Shown piece by piece: positions 17,757-27,290 of a stretch of 64,000 nucleotides of DNA. Below the pieces are notes generated by a model. The model saw nothing but the letters and a program-made list of their open reading frames with translations. It searched no databases and was not told the origin of the DNA. Source of the DNA: SCGC-AAA076-P13 sp963926355 (GTDB lineage: Bacteria; Pseudomonadota; Gammaproteobacteria; Magnimaribacterales; D2472); assembly GCA_963926355.1 (NCBI GenBank), contig CAWUWW010000003.1, forward strand, positions 52,970 to 116,969, written 5' to 3'. Both the position numbers and the translations under genes were made by a program. How positions within the stretch are numbered: position 1 is the stretch's first letter; every line of letters begins with the position of its first letter.

Positions 17757-19301
17757 ATGAATAACCAAAATCAAAATTTCCAAGCCTTTGAATTTTCAAG
17801 TGAAGAATTAATACGAAAAGCTGTTGAAAACGGTGAAGGTGTTATTGCAAGCAACGGAGCTTTTTCAGCGAATACTGGCGAAAGAACTGGGAGAAGTCCT
17901 AATGATAGATTCATAGTTCAAGAGCCCGGAACTTCTGATCTCATAGATTGGGGTTCTGTTAACAAGCCTTTTGATGCTAATAAATTTGATAAACTCTGGG
18001 GTAAGGTTGAGTCATACATATCTGAAAAAAATAGATATGTCTCAAAGGTTCACGTTGGATCTCATGACGAACATTACCTACCTGTTAAAGTTACTACTGA
18101 AACTGCATGGCATGGCTTGTTTGCTAGATTGATATTTGTTGTTCCTGCAGAGTTTAATCCCTCAATCAAACAGGAATGGGAAATTTTAAGTGCTGCAAAT
18201 TTCAAATGTGACCCTGCTGAAGATGGAACTAATTCTGAAGGTTGTGTGATAATTAATTTTGCTGAAAGAAAAGTCTTGCTTGCTGGAATGAAGTACGCAG
18301 GGGAAATGAAGAAATCTATGTTTTCAGCTCAGAATTTCTTGCTACCAGCCAAAGACGTGCTTCCAATGCACTGTTCAGCCAATGTAAATGCAGAAGGCAA
18401 GGTGGCATTATTCTTTGGGCTATCTGGAACAGGTAAAACAACCTTATCTGCAGACCCAAGCTGTTCACTTATAGGTGATGACGAGCATGGCTGGGATAAA
18501 GGATCTGTATTTAATTTTGAGGGTGGTTGCTATGCTAAGACCATTGACCTATCAGAAAAGAATGAACCCGTTATATTTAAAGCTATCAAGCACGGCAGCG
18601 TGATTGAAAATGTTTTTCTTGATGAATCCGGCGTTCCCGATTATACAAATACATCTTTATCTGAGAATGGCAGATGCTGTTATCCAAGAACACATATTGA
18701 AGGTGCTATAGAGAAAAATGCAGCAGGAGAGCCTGAAACTGTAATTTTTTTAACGTGTGACCTTACTGGACTTATCCCCCCTGTATCGATTCTTTCAAAG
18801 GAAGCTGCTGCCTACCATTTCTTAAGTGGCTATACGGCTAAAGTTGGCTCAACTGAGATGGGATCAAGCTCCTCGATTGAATCAACTTTCTCTACATGTT
18901 TCGGAGCTCCTTTTTTTCCAAGGCCAGCAGGAGTTTATGCAGACTTATTAATGAAAAGAATTGAAGACTTTGGATCAAAAGTATTTTTAGTTAATACTGG
19001 GTGGACTGGTGGTCCATACGGAACTGGAACAAGATTTAGTATTCCTACTACAAGAAGAATTGTTAACGCAATTCAAAATGGCGAACTTAATGATATTGAA
19101 ACTCAACATATACCAGGATTAAACCTTGAAGTCCCTGTTTCTGTGGAGGGTGTTGAGCAAGATCTTCTCAACCCTGTAAAAACATGGGAAAGCCAAGAAG
19201 AGTATCAAAACTATCTAGAGGAGCTTGTAACTAAGTTCAAAAATAATTTTGAAAAATTTGATGTAAAAGCTGATATAGTTTCCGCAGGACCCAACCTATA
19301 G
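17757..19301 (+). CDS. pckA: Phosphoenolpyruvate carboxykinase (ATP)
   Basis: Decarboxylates and phosphorylates oxaloacetate to phosphoenolpyruvate, the entry step of gluconeogenesis. It is 514 residues, the ATP-dependent type. RTGRSPNDRF (43-52) binds substrate, GLSGTGKTTLS (221-231) is the kinase P-loop, and DDEHGWD just after it holds the metal-binding aspartate. The C-terminal GGPYGTGTRF segment is also typical. It sits 193 bases after dsbB with its own candidate promoter, followed 8 bases later by gshA. Confidence 0.97.
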   Translation: MNNQNQNFQAFEFSSEELIRKAVENGEGVIASNGAFSANTGERTGRSPNDRFIVQEPGTSDLIDWGSVNKPFDANKFDKLWGKVESYISEKNRYVSKVHVGSHDEHYLPVKVTTETAWHGLFARLIFVVPAEFNPSIKQEWEILSAANFKCDPAEDGTNSEGCVIINFAERKVLLAGMKYAGEMKKSMFSAQNFLLPAKDVLPMHCSANVNAEGKVALFFGLSGTGKTTLSADPSCSLIGDDEHGWDKGSVFNFEGGCYAKTIDLSEKNEPVIFKAIKHGSVIENVFLDESGVPDYTNTSLSENGRCCYPRTHIEGAIEKNAAGEPETVIFLTCDLTGLIPPVSILSKEAAAYHFLSGYTAKVGSTEMGSSSSIESTFSTCFGAPFFPRPAGVYADLLMKRIEDFGSKVFLVNTGWTGGPYGTGTRFSIPTTRRIVNAIQNGELNDIETQHIPGLNLEVPVSVEGVEQDLLNPVKTWESQEEYQNYLEELVTKFKNNFEKFDVKADIVSAGPNL

Positions 19302-19309
19302 GGAGAAAT

Positions 19310-20806
19310 TTGGATTTCCACAGTCAGTTACAAAAACTTAAAGAAGAAAATTTCTTTTCATCGCTAGGCATAGAAAGAGGCATAGAGAAAGAATCTTTAA
19401 GAGTTACTAAAGATGGCTTTATATCTGAAAAAGCTCATCCTTCTTCCTTAGGGGCGTCTTTTACTAACCCCTCTATTACAACTGACTTTGCTGAATCGCT
19501 TGTTGAAATGGTTACTCCTGTTTTTACTGATGTAGATGAACTTTATGAGTATTTATTAGGTCTTCATGTTTTTATTGCTAACAGCTTAGAAGATGATGAG
19601 TTACTCTGGCCATTCTCGATGCCCCCCAAAATTATTGATTCATCCAAAATAAATATAGCAACATACTCAGATACAAACATGGGCAAACTTAAGCACATAT
19701 ACAGAAAAGGGCTTGCCCTTAGATATGGAAAAACTATGCAATGTGTTTCTGGAATTCATTATAATTTTTCACTATCGGATAGCTCTCTTTCAAAAATTGC
19801 GAAATCCAATGATCAAGGAGATATTAATAATGCATATCTCGGATTGATAAGAAATTTTAAAAGGCTATTTTGGTTTGTTCTGTCTGAGTTTGGTCACTCC
19901 TCAGTGGTCGATAAATCATTTGTTAGCGGCAGAGATAATGATTTAGATCTTTTAAATAGCTCAGACTTATTTAAAGAAGGTGCCACTTCATTAAGAATGA
20001 GTGATATAGGATATCAAAGCAAAGCTCAGAAGAATTTAGATATAAAATATAATGATTTGGATGAGTTTTTGGAAGAGTTAAGATTAGCCATCTCTGAGCC
20101 ATACCCAGAATTTGATGCGATTGGTTTAAAGGATAGTGACGGAAATTTTCAACAAATATCCAATGGCATTCTTCAGATTGAGAATGAGCTTTATGACTGC
20201 ATAAGACCAAAAAGAGCTGGGTTGAGTGGTCAAAGGCCCTATGAATTGTTAAAAAAAGAAGGTATTAAATATGTAGAAATTAGGGGCATTGATTTGGACC
20301 CAGATGATGTAGCAGGCATATCAAAAGATAAAATACTGTTACTTGATTTGATTTTACTATATTGCTTTATTAGGCCGAGTCCTATGATGGATGATAAAGA
20401 GAAATCTATTATCGAAAATAATGATACTACTACCATCAAATATGGCAGGCTGCTTGAGACAACTATTATCCTCAATAATAAAAAAACCGGAATATTTGAA
20501 GCACACAGAGATATCGTAAAAGATTTAATGTCCTTAGCTGAAGCCATGGATGATACCAGGTATGTTGATGTTGTTTTAGATATTAAAGATAGGGTAAATA
20601 CGTTTAATGCAGATAAGCCATTTCACGACCTAGGATTAGAGAAAGCTCAACAAAACTCTAATATTCTTAGATCTCATAAAAATATAGAGACTAAGAGCTT
20701 TAAAGAAGAGGCTGAGATATCTTTGCTAAAATTTGATAAAATTCAAAAAGAGGCTAGTCTCGATAATATAGATGAATTCATGAATTCATATAACTCTCAA
20801 TTATAG
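19310..20806 (+). CDS. gshA: Glutamate-cysteine ligase (gamma-proteobacterial type)
   Basis: First step of glutathione synthesis: ATP-dependent joining of glutamate and cysteine. The 498 residues match the E. coli GshA family, with GIERGIEKESLRV near residue 21, FAESLVEMVTP near 63, SGIHYNFSLS in the core and KYVEIRGIDLDP in the C-terminal half. The start is TTG, with GGAG just upstream overlapping the pckA stop; no in-frame ATG offers a better N-terminus. No gshB is seen in the window. Confidence 0.93.
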   Translation: MDFHSQLQKLKEENFFSSLGIERGIEKESLRVTKDGFISEKAHPSSLGASFTNPSITTDFAESLVEMVTPVFTDVDELYEYLLGLHVFIANSLEDDELLWPFSMPPKIIDSSKINIATYSDTNMGKLKHIYRKGLALRYGKTMQCVSGIHYNFSLSDSSLSKIAKSNDQGDINNAYLGLIRNFKRLFWFVLSEFGHSSVVDKSFVSGRDNDLDLLNSSDLFKEGATSLRMSDIGYQSKAQKNLDIKYNDLDEFLEELRLAISEPYPEFDAIGLKDSDGNFQQISNGILQIENELYDCIRPKRAGLSGQRPYELLKKEGIKYVEIRGIDLDPDDVAGISKDKILLLDLILLYCFIRPSPMMDDKEKSIIENNDTTTIKYGRLLETTIILNNKKTGIFEAHRDIVKDLMSLAEAMDDTRYVDVVLDIKDRVNTFNADKPFHDLGLEKAQQNSNILRSHKNIETKSFKEEAEISLLKFDKIQKEASLDNIDEFMNSYNSQL

Positions 20807-20818
20807 GTAGAATAGATT

Positions 20819-21823
20819 ATGAAAGCTTTACAATGCATAGAATTAGGCGGACCGGAGAAACTCCAAGTTTGTGAGGTAGAAGACCCAATAGTAATTCCCG
20901 AGCATGTAATTATTGAAGTTAAATCAGCAAGTGTTAATTTTCCAGATGTTTTAATGATACAAGGCTTATATCAGTTTCAGCCTCCTATGCCATTTACTCC
21001 TGGTGGAGAGTCAGCGGGTATTATTATTGAAGTTGGTGAAGGCGTTACTGACTATAAGGTTGGTGACAAGGTATTCGCTGCAACCATGGTTGGAGCGATC
21101 GCTGAAAAAGTATTAACACATGTTTCAACTCTTAGGCCTATACCTGACGACATGGATTATGAAATAGCAGCTGCCTTATCAGTTACATACGGAACTTCTC
21201 TTCATGCATTAAAGCAAAGAGGTAACATACAGCCAGGCGAAACATTGCTTGTTCTTGGAGCATCTGGTGGAGTTGGTCTTGCAACTATTCAACTTGGCAA
21301 GGCGATGGGCGCAAAAGTTATTGCCGCTGCATCAACCCAAGAAAAAATAGATATATGCCTAGCAAATGGAGCAGATGAAGGCTTTGTATACCCTTCGGGT
21401 AACCTAGATAGAGATCAGCAAAAAGCACTTTCTACTAAAATTAAAGAGCTTACTGGTGGCCTAGGTCCAAATGTAATCTATGATCCAGTAGGAGGAAGCT
21501 ATGCCGAACCTTGCCTTAGATCTATTGCGTGGGAAGGAAGATATCTAGTTATTGGCTTTGCTGCTGGCGCTGACCAGATTCCAAAAATGCCTCTAAATTT
21601 AACGTTGTTAAAAGGATGCCAAATTGTAGGAGTTTTCTGGGGAGCCTGGGCAGCCATGTTTGCTGATGAAAATAAAAATAATTTTGATGAGCTGTTTAGT
21701 TTGTATTCTCAGGGAAAGATTAATCCCAAGGCAACTGATAAATTTTCTTTAGATAACTCTGCAGATGCTATTGCTCATCTTGCAAATAGAAAAGCTAAAG
21801 GCAAAGTTATAATTAATATCTAG
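20819..21823 (+). CDS. NADPH:quinone oxidoreductase-like MDR protein
   Basis: A 334-residue medium-chain dehydrogenase/reductase of the zinc-free quinone-oxidoreductase branch. The N-terminal GroES-like domain includes SVNFPDVLMIQGLYQ and PGGESAGIIIEVG. The Rossmann domain has GASGGVGLATIQLGKAMGAK, the NADP-binding glycine motif. The zinc-ligand cysteines of alcohol dehydrogenases are absent. The substrate is unknown. It lies 12 bases after gshA. Its TAG and the stop of the convergent sco gene share one CTAG palindrome. Confidence 0.88.
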   Translation: MKALQCIELGGPEKLQVCEVEDPIVIPEHVIIEVKSASVNFPDVLMIQGLYQFQPPMPFTPGGESAGIIIEVGEGVTDYKVGDKVFAATMVGAIAEKVLTHVSTLRPIPDDMDYEIAAALSVTYGTSLHALKQRGNIQPGETLLVLGASGGVGLATIQLGKAMGAKVIAAASTQEKIDICLANGADEGFVYPSGNLDRDQQKALSTKIKELTGGLGPNVIYDPVGGSYAEPCLRSIAWEGRYLVIGFAAGADQIPKMPLNLTLLKGCQIVGVFWGAWAAMFADENKNNFDELFSLYSQGKINPKATDKFSLDNSADAIAHLANRKAKGKVIINI

Positions 21824-22461
21824 TCCTGGGTAATAGATTGGTAGGTTAGGGAAAGTCTTGAGATGTCGAATGGCGGTCTAAAGATCCCTGCAAAATCTCC
21901 ATCTGGATTCAGTAAAATAATGTTATTAGCATGACTATCTAAATGTTTATGCTCCATGCCATGGCTATTGCTAGGCATAACATTATTTACAGATAATTGA
22001 GTTGCCAAGCTCAACAACATAGGCCTTGTATTAGAAACTCCCATAAAATCCTCATCGAAACCTTTGGCGTAGGTATCTATAATCTCAGGGCTATCTCTTT
22101 CTGGGTCTATGGAAACAAGAACCCACTGCTTATTGTCTAATTGGTAGTTCTTTTCTTTTAATACCTTAATTAACTTTGATAGTTGATACATTGTTGTAGG
22201 GCATTCATCTGGGCATCTGCTAAACCCAAAATACATTAACGTCCATTTTCCAATTAAGTTAGATTTTGTAAAAGAAGAATTATTAGAAGAAAAGAATTCA
22301 AAATCAGATATCTGCTTAGGCTTCTCAAATAAAAATAGTCCGTTTACCAAAAGCTCATTGTTATTTAGTACTCTTGGAGTGGTGAGTTTGCTTATAAATA
22401 AGCTCATTACAATAATAATAAATAGAGCGATTAAAATAAGATTTCTATTTATAGCGTTCAT
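21820..22461 (-). CDS. SCO1/SenC copper chaperone
   Basis: Membrane-anchored thioredoxin-fold protein that helps load the CuA centre of cytochrome oxidase subunit II. One N-terminal membrane helix (residues about 8-24) precedes the domain. The copper ligands C83 and C87 are in SRCPDECPTTM; the distal histidine is probably in the His-rich SHGMEHKHLDSHANN segment. It ends the oxidase assembly cluster, overlapping cyoE by 4 bases, which supports the CuA role. Confidence 0.92.
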   Translation of the reverse strand: MNAINRNLILIALFIIIVMSLFISKLTTPRVLNNNELLVNGLFLFEKPKQISDFEFFSSNNSSFTKSNLIGKWTLMYFGFSRCPDECPTTMYQLSKLIKVLKEKNYQLDNKQWVLVSIDPERDSPEIIDTYAKGFDEDFMGVSNTRPMLLSLATQLSVNNVMPSNSHGMEHKHLDSHANNIILLNPDGDFAGIFRPPFDISRLSLTYQSITQD

Positions 22462-23330
22462 TGAATGAGATAGTGATCACATAGCAGAGCTACGAATATT
22501 AAGAATATATAATATATTGAGAAGTTAAATGTCCTCATTGCATAGGAATCATCATCGCTTAAATAAAGCCTTATTGAGTAATACATAAATATTGAACTCA
22601 GGATGACTGCCGATATCAAATATATAGCTCCTGACATTAAAACAATATAAGGAAGTATGCTTACTATAAATAGAATGATTGTATAAAGAACTATCTGCAA
22701 TTTTGTGAAGGCAACTCCATGTGTGACCGGAAGCATTGGAATTGATTCCTTTGCGTATTCATCCCTTCTATATATTGCTAAGGCCCAAAAATGAGGCGGT
22801 GTCCATACAAAAATTATTAAGACCAAGAGAAGAGCGAAAGGGTCAATAGTGTTGCTAATCGCTGCCCACCCTAAAAGAGGGGGCGCGGCACCAGCAAGCC
22901 CGCCTATAACAATATTCTGAGGAGTGGCTCTTTTTAGATAGATCGTATAAATAAAAGCGTAACCGATTAGGGATGCTAGTGTAAGCAGCATTGTTAAAGT
23001 GTTAACAAATAGATATAAAATAAGCGCTCCCACCAGGCCAATAACAAAAGAAAAACATGATGCATGAAATGGGCTTAACTCCCCTTGAGGAAGAGGTCTT
23101 TGGTCGGTTCTGGTCATTGATGCATCTGACTTCCTGTCAACAACTTGATTTATAGCTGCAGCAGATCCTGAGCACAATGCTATGCCCAGTAAAGAGATAA
23201 TTATGTTACTTATCGAGCTAACTGAGTCCTCTGCTAGAAGCATACCAACTAAGGCACATATCAGCATCATATAGACAACATTAGGCTTACATAGGATGTA
23301 ATAACTTTTTAAAAGTTTCACTTTTTCCAT
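22458..23330 (-). CDS. cyoE: Protohaem IX farnesyltransferase (haem O synthase)
   Basis: UbiA-family membrane prenyltransferase that farnesylates haem B to haem O for the oxidase. At 290 residues with about eight to nine membrane helices it is full length. The first aspartate-rich motif N61-x3-D65-x3-D69 and the following TRTDQRPL (73-80) are intact; a second acidic loop, YRRDEYAKE, lies mid-protein. It follows ctaA with a 13-base overlap; CtaA then converts haem O to haem A. Confidence 0.94.
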   Translation of the reverse strand: MEKVKLLKSYYILCKPNVVYMMLICALVGMLLAEDSVSSISNIIISLLGIALCSGSAAAINQVVDRKSDASMTRTDQRPLPQGELSPFHASCFSFVIGLVGALILYLFVNTLTMLLTLASLIGYAFIYTIYLKRATPQNIVIGGLAGAAPPLLGWAAISNTIDPFALLLVLIIFVWTPPHFWALAIYRRDEYAKESIPMLPVTHGVAFTKLQIVLYTIILFIVSILPYIVLMSGAIYLISAVILSSIFMYYSIRLYLSDDDSYAMRTFNFSIYYIFLIFVALLCDHYLIQ

Positions 23331-24292
23331 GCCAAATAATTAACCATAAACATGGTTGCTAAAAGTGTTGCCGCAATTAAATTATGGGCAATAGCAATGT
23401 ACAAAGGAAGTACATATACGACGTTTATAATGCCTAAGGTGATTTGAGTTAAAAGAAGAATTCCAAGAGTAGATGCTAAAGGTGCCGCGGCTGAAAACCA
23501 AAGTTTAGACATTAAAATTATAAAAACTATTGTTACCAATATTGCAGTAACTCTATGCGAGTAATGAATTGCAACTCTTGCTGGATTATCCAATAAGCCA
23601 TATAAATAATTTGGCCCCACTTCTTGAGCCATATTAAAGCCATTTTTAAAATCCATTTCAGGAAAATATGTACCCTGACATGTGGGGAAGTCTGCACAAG
23701 CCAAAGACGCATAATTTGTACTTGTCCAAACCCCAAGAAATATTTGAATCACTAAAATTATAAATGCGAGTGTGGCAATGCCTTTTAAATTAGGTATTCG
23801 CATAACCTCTAAGCTTTTAAAATTACCGGACATTAAGAATATATATAAGAATAATATTAATGTTGTGAAGCCACCAAAGAGATGGCCTGTAACTATTATT
23901 GGTAAGAGTTTTAGACTAACAGTTAAATAGCCAAACAGTCCCTGGCAGCAAATAAATGCTAACAGACCAATAGACCATCTTCTTATAGATTTATTTTCGT
24001 TTTGCTTAAAAGATAGATAAACCATGATGATTGCTACGAATCCAAGCGTTGCTGCAAAGTACCTGTGAACAACTTCTGGAATAGCCTTATTAATGTCATA
24101 TGGGAAGGTAGGAAATCTACTTTCAGCTACGACTATGTCCATTTCACTTGTAGGAAAAACGATGAAGCCATAACATCCAGGCCAATCAGGGCACCCCAAG
24201 CCGGCATCTACAAGCCTAGTCCAAGCACCAAGTGCAATAACAACAAAAGCGAGACATATTGCAAAGAATGATAAATTCCTAATATTAATCAT
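23318..24292 (-). CDS. ctaA: Haem A synthase (COX15/CtaA)
   Basis: Oxidises haem O to haem A in the inner membrane. The 324-residue protein has about eight helices. Conserved features are GAWTRLVDAGLGCPDWPGCYG (quoted as GAWTRLVDAG then LGCPDWPGC), EVVHRYFAA with its histidine, GHLFGG, and HYSHRVTA. The two extracytoplasmic Cys pairs (GLGCPDWPGC and ACADFPTC) are present. Its start shares a base with the stop of the preceding gene (TAATG). Confidence 0.93.
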   Translation of the reverse strand: MINIRNLSFFAICLAFVVIALGAWTRLVDAGLGCPDWPGCYGFIVFPTSEMDIVVAESRFPTFPYDINKAIPEVVHRYFAATLGFVAIIMVYLSFKQNENKSIRRWSIGLLAFICCQGLFGYLTVSLKLLPIIVTGHLFGGFTTLILFLYIFLMSGNFKSLEVMRIPNLKGIATLAFIILVIQIFLGVWTSTNYASLACADFPTCQGTYFPEMDFKNGFNMAQEVGPNYLYGLLDNPARVAIHYSHRVTAILVTIVFIILMSKLWFSAAAPLASTLGILLLTQITLGIINVVYVLPLYIAIAHNLIAATLLATMFMVNYLAWKK

Positions 24293-24840
24293 TAAATTAA
24301 TACCTTAAGGTCTTTTAATATCTTTTTAGGGTCTATGTTGGGCTCAAAGTACATAACAGCTCTTCCATATGGATCAATAATAAAAATTGGATTTTCATTA
24401 TTCATATCAATTTTAGAATTTTTTTGAAGTACATTAAGCAGAACGCTATTGCTGTCCTTGATTAATTCTGTTCTTTCGTACTCAGCTATAAGATTTTGAA
24501 CATCATCCTTAATTAGCTCATTTGAATAAAATGCGACTCTTTTAACTCTGTATATATCCCTATTTAGGGCAACATTTAACTGCCTCATAAGATATAAGGA
24601 TTCTGACGACTTATCGGGATTCGTTATATAGACTCCCATAACCCATTTCCCATCTTCAAACTCAAGTAAGGCTTTTTTTTCATTGCCCTTAAACTGATCA
24701 AAATTAAAATAGCTCTTAAAAAAGACCCCGTTATTCTTAGTGCCCTCTGGCGACATCCCAGAGGTAAAGTACAAGGAAGAGAAAGTAACTACTAAAATAG
24801 GAGTTAATAATATTATTGCAAGAAAAATTTTATTCTTCAT
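24292..24840 (-). CDS. Membrane-anchored protein of the cytochrome oxidase cluster, unknown function
   Basis: A 182-residue protein with one N-terminal membrane helix (IFLAIILLTPILVVTFSSLYF) and a periplasmic domain. I do not recognise a catalytic motif. The pattern of the domain (ALLEFEDGKWVMGVYIT near the start, IFIIDPYGRAVMYFEP near the end) recalls a degenerate thioredoxin/SCO-type fold without the CxxxC. Genes of this size lie between surf1 and ctaA in other gammaproteobacteria. It overlaps surf1 by 11 bases. A role in oxidase assembly is inferred from position only. Confidence 0.7.
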   Translation of the reverse strand: MKNKIFLAIILLTPILVVTFSSLYFTSGMSPEGTKNNGVFFKSYFNFDQFKGNEKKALLEFEDGKWVMGVYITNPDKSSESLYLMRQLNVALNRDIYRVKRVAFYSNELIKDDVQNLIAEYERTELIKDSNSVLLNVLQKNSKIDMNNENPIFIIDPYGRAVMYFEPNIDPKKILKDLKVLI

Positions 24841-25531
24841 TTTTTTTGAATCCTAACCAGATATACATTAAACATAAAACCAAAAACATCGTGAACCATT
24901 GGGCTGAATAACCATAATGTTTTGAAGGCAGCATATTAGTAGGAATAATTTTTATGTATTCCAGGCTATCTTTTAGAACTGGGTCAGCAACTAAAATAAA
25001 AGGCTCTAGGTCCATATTATATTCTTTACTAACTACATTTAGGTGTTTTGTTTGCGAGATTTTTGGCCAGGTTGACGTAACTAAGTTATCAGACAGGACG
25101 AACCCAAGCTCTGGATTTTCAAGGATGCCGCTAACTGAAAGTTCATTTTTTTGAACGTCAATATCTGGTAATTCATTTCTAAAAATATTTTGAGCAACCC
25201 ATCCTCTATCTACTAATATTGCCCTATCTTCATTTTTAATTTTAAGAGGAGTCAAGACCTTGAAACCAGCAACCCCTCTATTAATACTGTTGTCTACTAA
25301 TATCTGCTTTGATTCATCCCAGATTCCATCCACAAATACTCTGTCCCACTTTTTAGAGGTGCCTGAAAGATATGAAGGATCTTGATTTAGATTGCTATTA
25401 AAATCTGCAATTAACCTCGCTTTAGCTTGGCCTCTTTCTATTTGCCAAAGGCCTAAAAGAAAAAAAAGGGTGGCAAAAAATATAAAAAATATACTAATTT
25501 GCTTTCCTGGTCTAAATTTACTTATTTTCAT
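24830..25531 (-). CDS. SURF1 family oxidase assembly protein
   Basis: Inner-membrane protein that assists haem A insertion into subunit I. Two membrane helices bracket a periplasmic domain: near residues 10-28 (ISIFFIFFATLFFLLGLWQ) and near the C-terminus (WFTMFLVLCLMYIWLGF). The LGLWQIERGQAKARLI motif after the first helix and HYGYSAQWF before the last are diagnostic. I prefer the ATG at 25531 (MKISKFRPGK); an in-frame ATG at 25549 would add six residues and almost abut the divergent DUF2909 gene. Confidence 0.9.
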   Translation of the reverse strand: MKISKFRPGKQISIFFIFFATLFFLLGLWQIERGQAKARLIADFNSNLNQDPSYLSGTSKKWDRVFVDGIWDESKQILVDNSINRGVAGFKVLTPLKIKNEDRAILVDRGWVAQNIFRNELPDIDVQKNELSVSGILENPELGFVLSDNLVTSTWPKISQTKHLNVVSKEYNMDLEPFILVADPVLKDSLEYIKIIPTNMLPSKHYGYSAQWFTMFLVLCLMYIWLGFKKNEE

Positions 25532-25565
25532 ATCTATAAATCCATGCATACCCTAAAATTGTTCA

Positions 25566-25784
25566 ATGATAAAAACTCTTATATACATTGATGTATTTCT
25601 AATAATAATATCACTTGCTAGCGGTCTTGTTTTTCTGCTTATTGATCAAGGGAAGAAAGATAGCAAAAGAACAACTTATAGCCTCGGTATTAGGGTTGCA
25701 TTAGCTGTAATACTAATTATCTTAATTGTGATCGGCCTTATGACCGGTGAACTTGGTAATAGCGTCCCTTGGGACGGTTCTTAA
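25566..25784 (+). CDS. DUF2909 twin-transmembrane protein
   Basis: A 72-residue protein with two membrane helices (about 5-27 and 46-64) separated by a basic loop (DQGKKDSKRTTYSLGIR), matching the DUF2909 family that accompanies cytochrome oxidase genes in gammaproteobacteria. Function is unknown, with oxidase assembly suggested by position. It is the only plus-strand gene inside the oxidase cluster; its TAA directly abuts the coxC stop. Confidence 0.8.
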   Translation: MIKTLIYIDVFLIIISLASGLVFLLIDQGKKDSKRTTYSLGIRVALAVILIILIVIGLMTGELGNSVPWDGS

Positions 25785-26699
25785 CTAAAGTATATAAACA
25801 AATAAGAAAAGCATTACCCAAACAACATCAACAAAATGCCAGTACCATGATGCTGCTTCAAATCCAAAATGATCATGGTCCTCAAAATGCCCTGCAAAAA
25901 GCGATCTAGCTAACATTATCGCGAGCATAATACCGCCCATCATCACATGGAATCCATGGAAGCCAGTCAGCATAAAGAAAGTAGATCCGTAAATACCAGA
26001 ATTTAGCGTCAAGCCATAATGAGCATAAGCTTCGTAATATTCGGCTGCTTGAAGCCCTACAAATATAAGTGCTAATGAAACAGTAATTCCTAAGAATAAA
26101 TTGAATTTCTTTCTATTTCCATTTTTTAAGCCTAGATGGGCAAAATGCACTGTGACACTAGAGCTTAAGAGAACAATGGTGTTCCACATTGGAAGCCATT
26201 CTAATGCATGGCCCCAACCAGGCCAGGCCATACTTTTGTCTGCTAATTCATAAGATACGCCTTGATCTGGGGTAGAGATAACAGGCCATGTTGATTCAAA
26301 GCCCTTCCATAGCTCTATAGCCGCGACTCCAACACCTTTTTCACCTTCACCGGCCAGCCATGGCACAGCAAAAGTTCTTACGTAAAACAGAGCTCCAAAG
26401 AAAGCAGCAAAAAACATAACTTCTGAAAAAATAAACCATGCCATGCCATAAACATAAGATGTTTTTAACTGATTGCTGTCCAGTCCTTCCAGATGTTCTT
26501 TTATAACCTGTCTGAACCAGAAAAATAAAGTTGTGAATAAGCAAGCAAAGCCTATGTAGAGGATATAAACAGAGTTACTTTCAGCATTTCCTAAGTTATT
26601 AATAGTGCTTGAAGCACCCATAACCAATAGAAAAAGTGAGAAAGCAATAAAAATAGGAAACCTACTTTGATCAGGTACGTAATAGTTTTGTGTGCTCAT
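25785..26699 (-). CDS. coxC: Cytochrome c oxidase subunit III
   Basis: Seven-helix core subunit of aa3 oxidase. It is 304 residues. Signature segments include YVYGMAWFIFSEVMFFAAFF and, at the C-terminus, GFHGFHVMMGGIM and WYWHFVDVVWVMLFLFVYIL. An insert of about 55 residues between helices III and IV (GEGEKGVGVAAIEL and on) is typical of gammaproteobacterial forms. It is transcribed with coxB, coxA and ctaG upstream, six bases after ctaG. Confidence 0.96.
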   Translation of the reverse strand: MSTQNYYVPDQSRFPIFIAFSLFLLVMGASSTINNLGNAESNSVYILYIGFACLFTTLFFWFRQVIKEHLEGLDSNQLKTSYVYGMAWFIFSEVMFFAAFFGALFYVRTFAVPWLAGEGEKGVGVAAIELWKGFESTWPVISTPDQGVSYELADKSMAWPGWGHALEWLPMWNTIVLLSSSVTVHFAHLGLKNGNRKKFNLFLGITVSLALIFVGLQAAEYYEAYAHYGLTLNSGIYGSTFFMLTGFHGFHVMMGGIMLAIMLARSLFAGHFEDHDHFGFEAASWYWHFVDVVWVMLFLFVYIL

Positions 26700-26705
26700 A
26701 ATATT

Positions 26706-27290
26706 TTAGTATTGTCCGCCGTGATTATCCATGTTTTCGTGATTCATTTCGTTATTCGCCATTGAAGCATCTTCGTATTCTGTAATATCAAAAATTGTGT
26801 ATGACAAAGTTATATTTTTTATATTCTTAGGTAGGTCGTTAGAGACAAGTAATTTAACTGGGAGAAGCGCCTCTTCTCCTGGCATTAATACTTGCTGCTC
26901 AAAACAGAAACATTCTAATTTTTTAAGATGAGCTGCAGCGTTTGAAGGTGCGACACTAGGAACTGCTTGTGCAGTCATTTTTTTATTCGTTGTATTTTTT
27001 ACATAAAATGTAGCTGTATAGTATTTTCCAGTAGAAATTGTCATAACTTCTTCAGAGGGCTTAAACACCCAAGGCATATTTTCATTGTTAGTTGAGATGA
27101 ATTGCAGTCCTATTGGCCTGCCGTCTTCTATAACTAATTTGTCAACATTTTTAGATTGAAAAACCTTTCCATTTATCCCAGTAACTTCACAAAAAACATC
27201 ATATAGAGGCACAAGAGCAAACCCAAATGCAAACATTAAAGGGACTGCAATAAGCAGTCTTTTTAGGGTTTTTTTAGCTCCTTCGTTCAT
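26706..27290 (-). CDS. ctaG: Cytochrome oxidase copper-assembly protein CtaG (COX11)
   Basis: Delivers copper to the CuB site of subunit I. One membrane helix lies near residues 12-30 (LLIAVPLMFAFGFALVPLYD), followed by DVFCEVTGINGK and a periplasmic immunoglobulin-like domain. The copper motif is CFCFEQQ. The start at 27290 makes a 1-base overlap with the coxA stop (TAATG). A longer open frame to 27485 reads antisense-like, non-family sequence inside coxA and was not used. The protein is 194 residues, as usual. Confidence 0.93.
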   Translation of the reverse strand: MNEGAKKTLKRLLIAVPLMFAFGFALVPLYDVFCEVTGINGKVFQSKNVDKLVIEDGRPIGLQFISTNNENMPWVFKPSEEVMTISTGKYYTATFYVKNTTNKKMTAQAVPSVAPSNAAAHLKKLECFCFEQQVLMPGEEALLPVKLLVSNDLPKNIKNITLSYTIFDITEYEDASMANNEMNHENMDNHGGQY

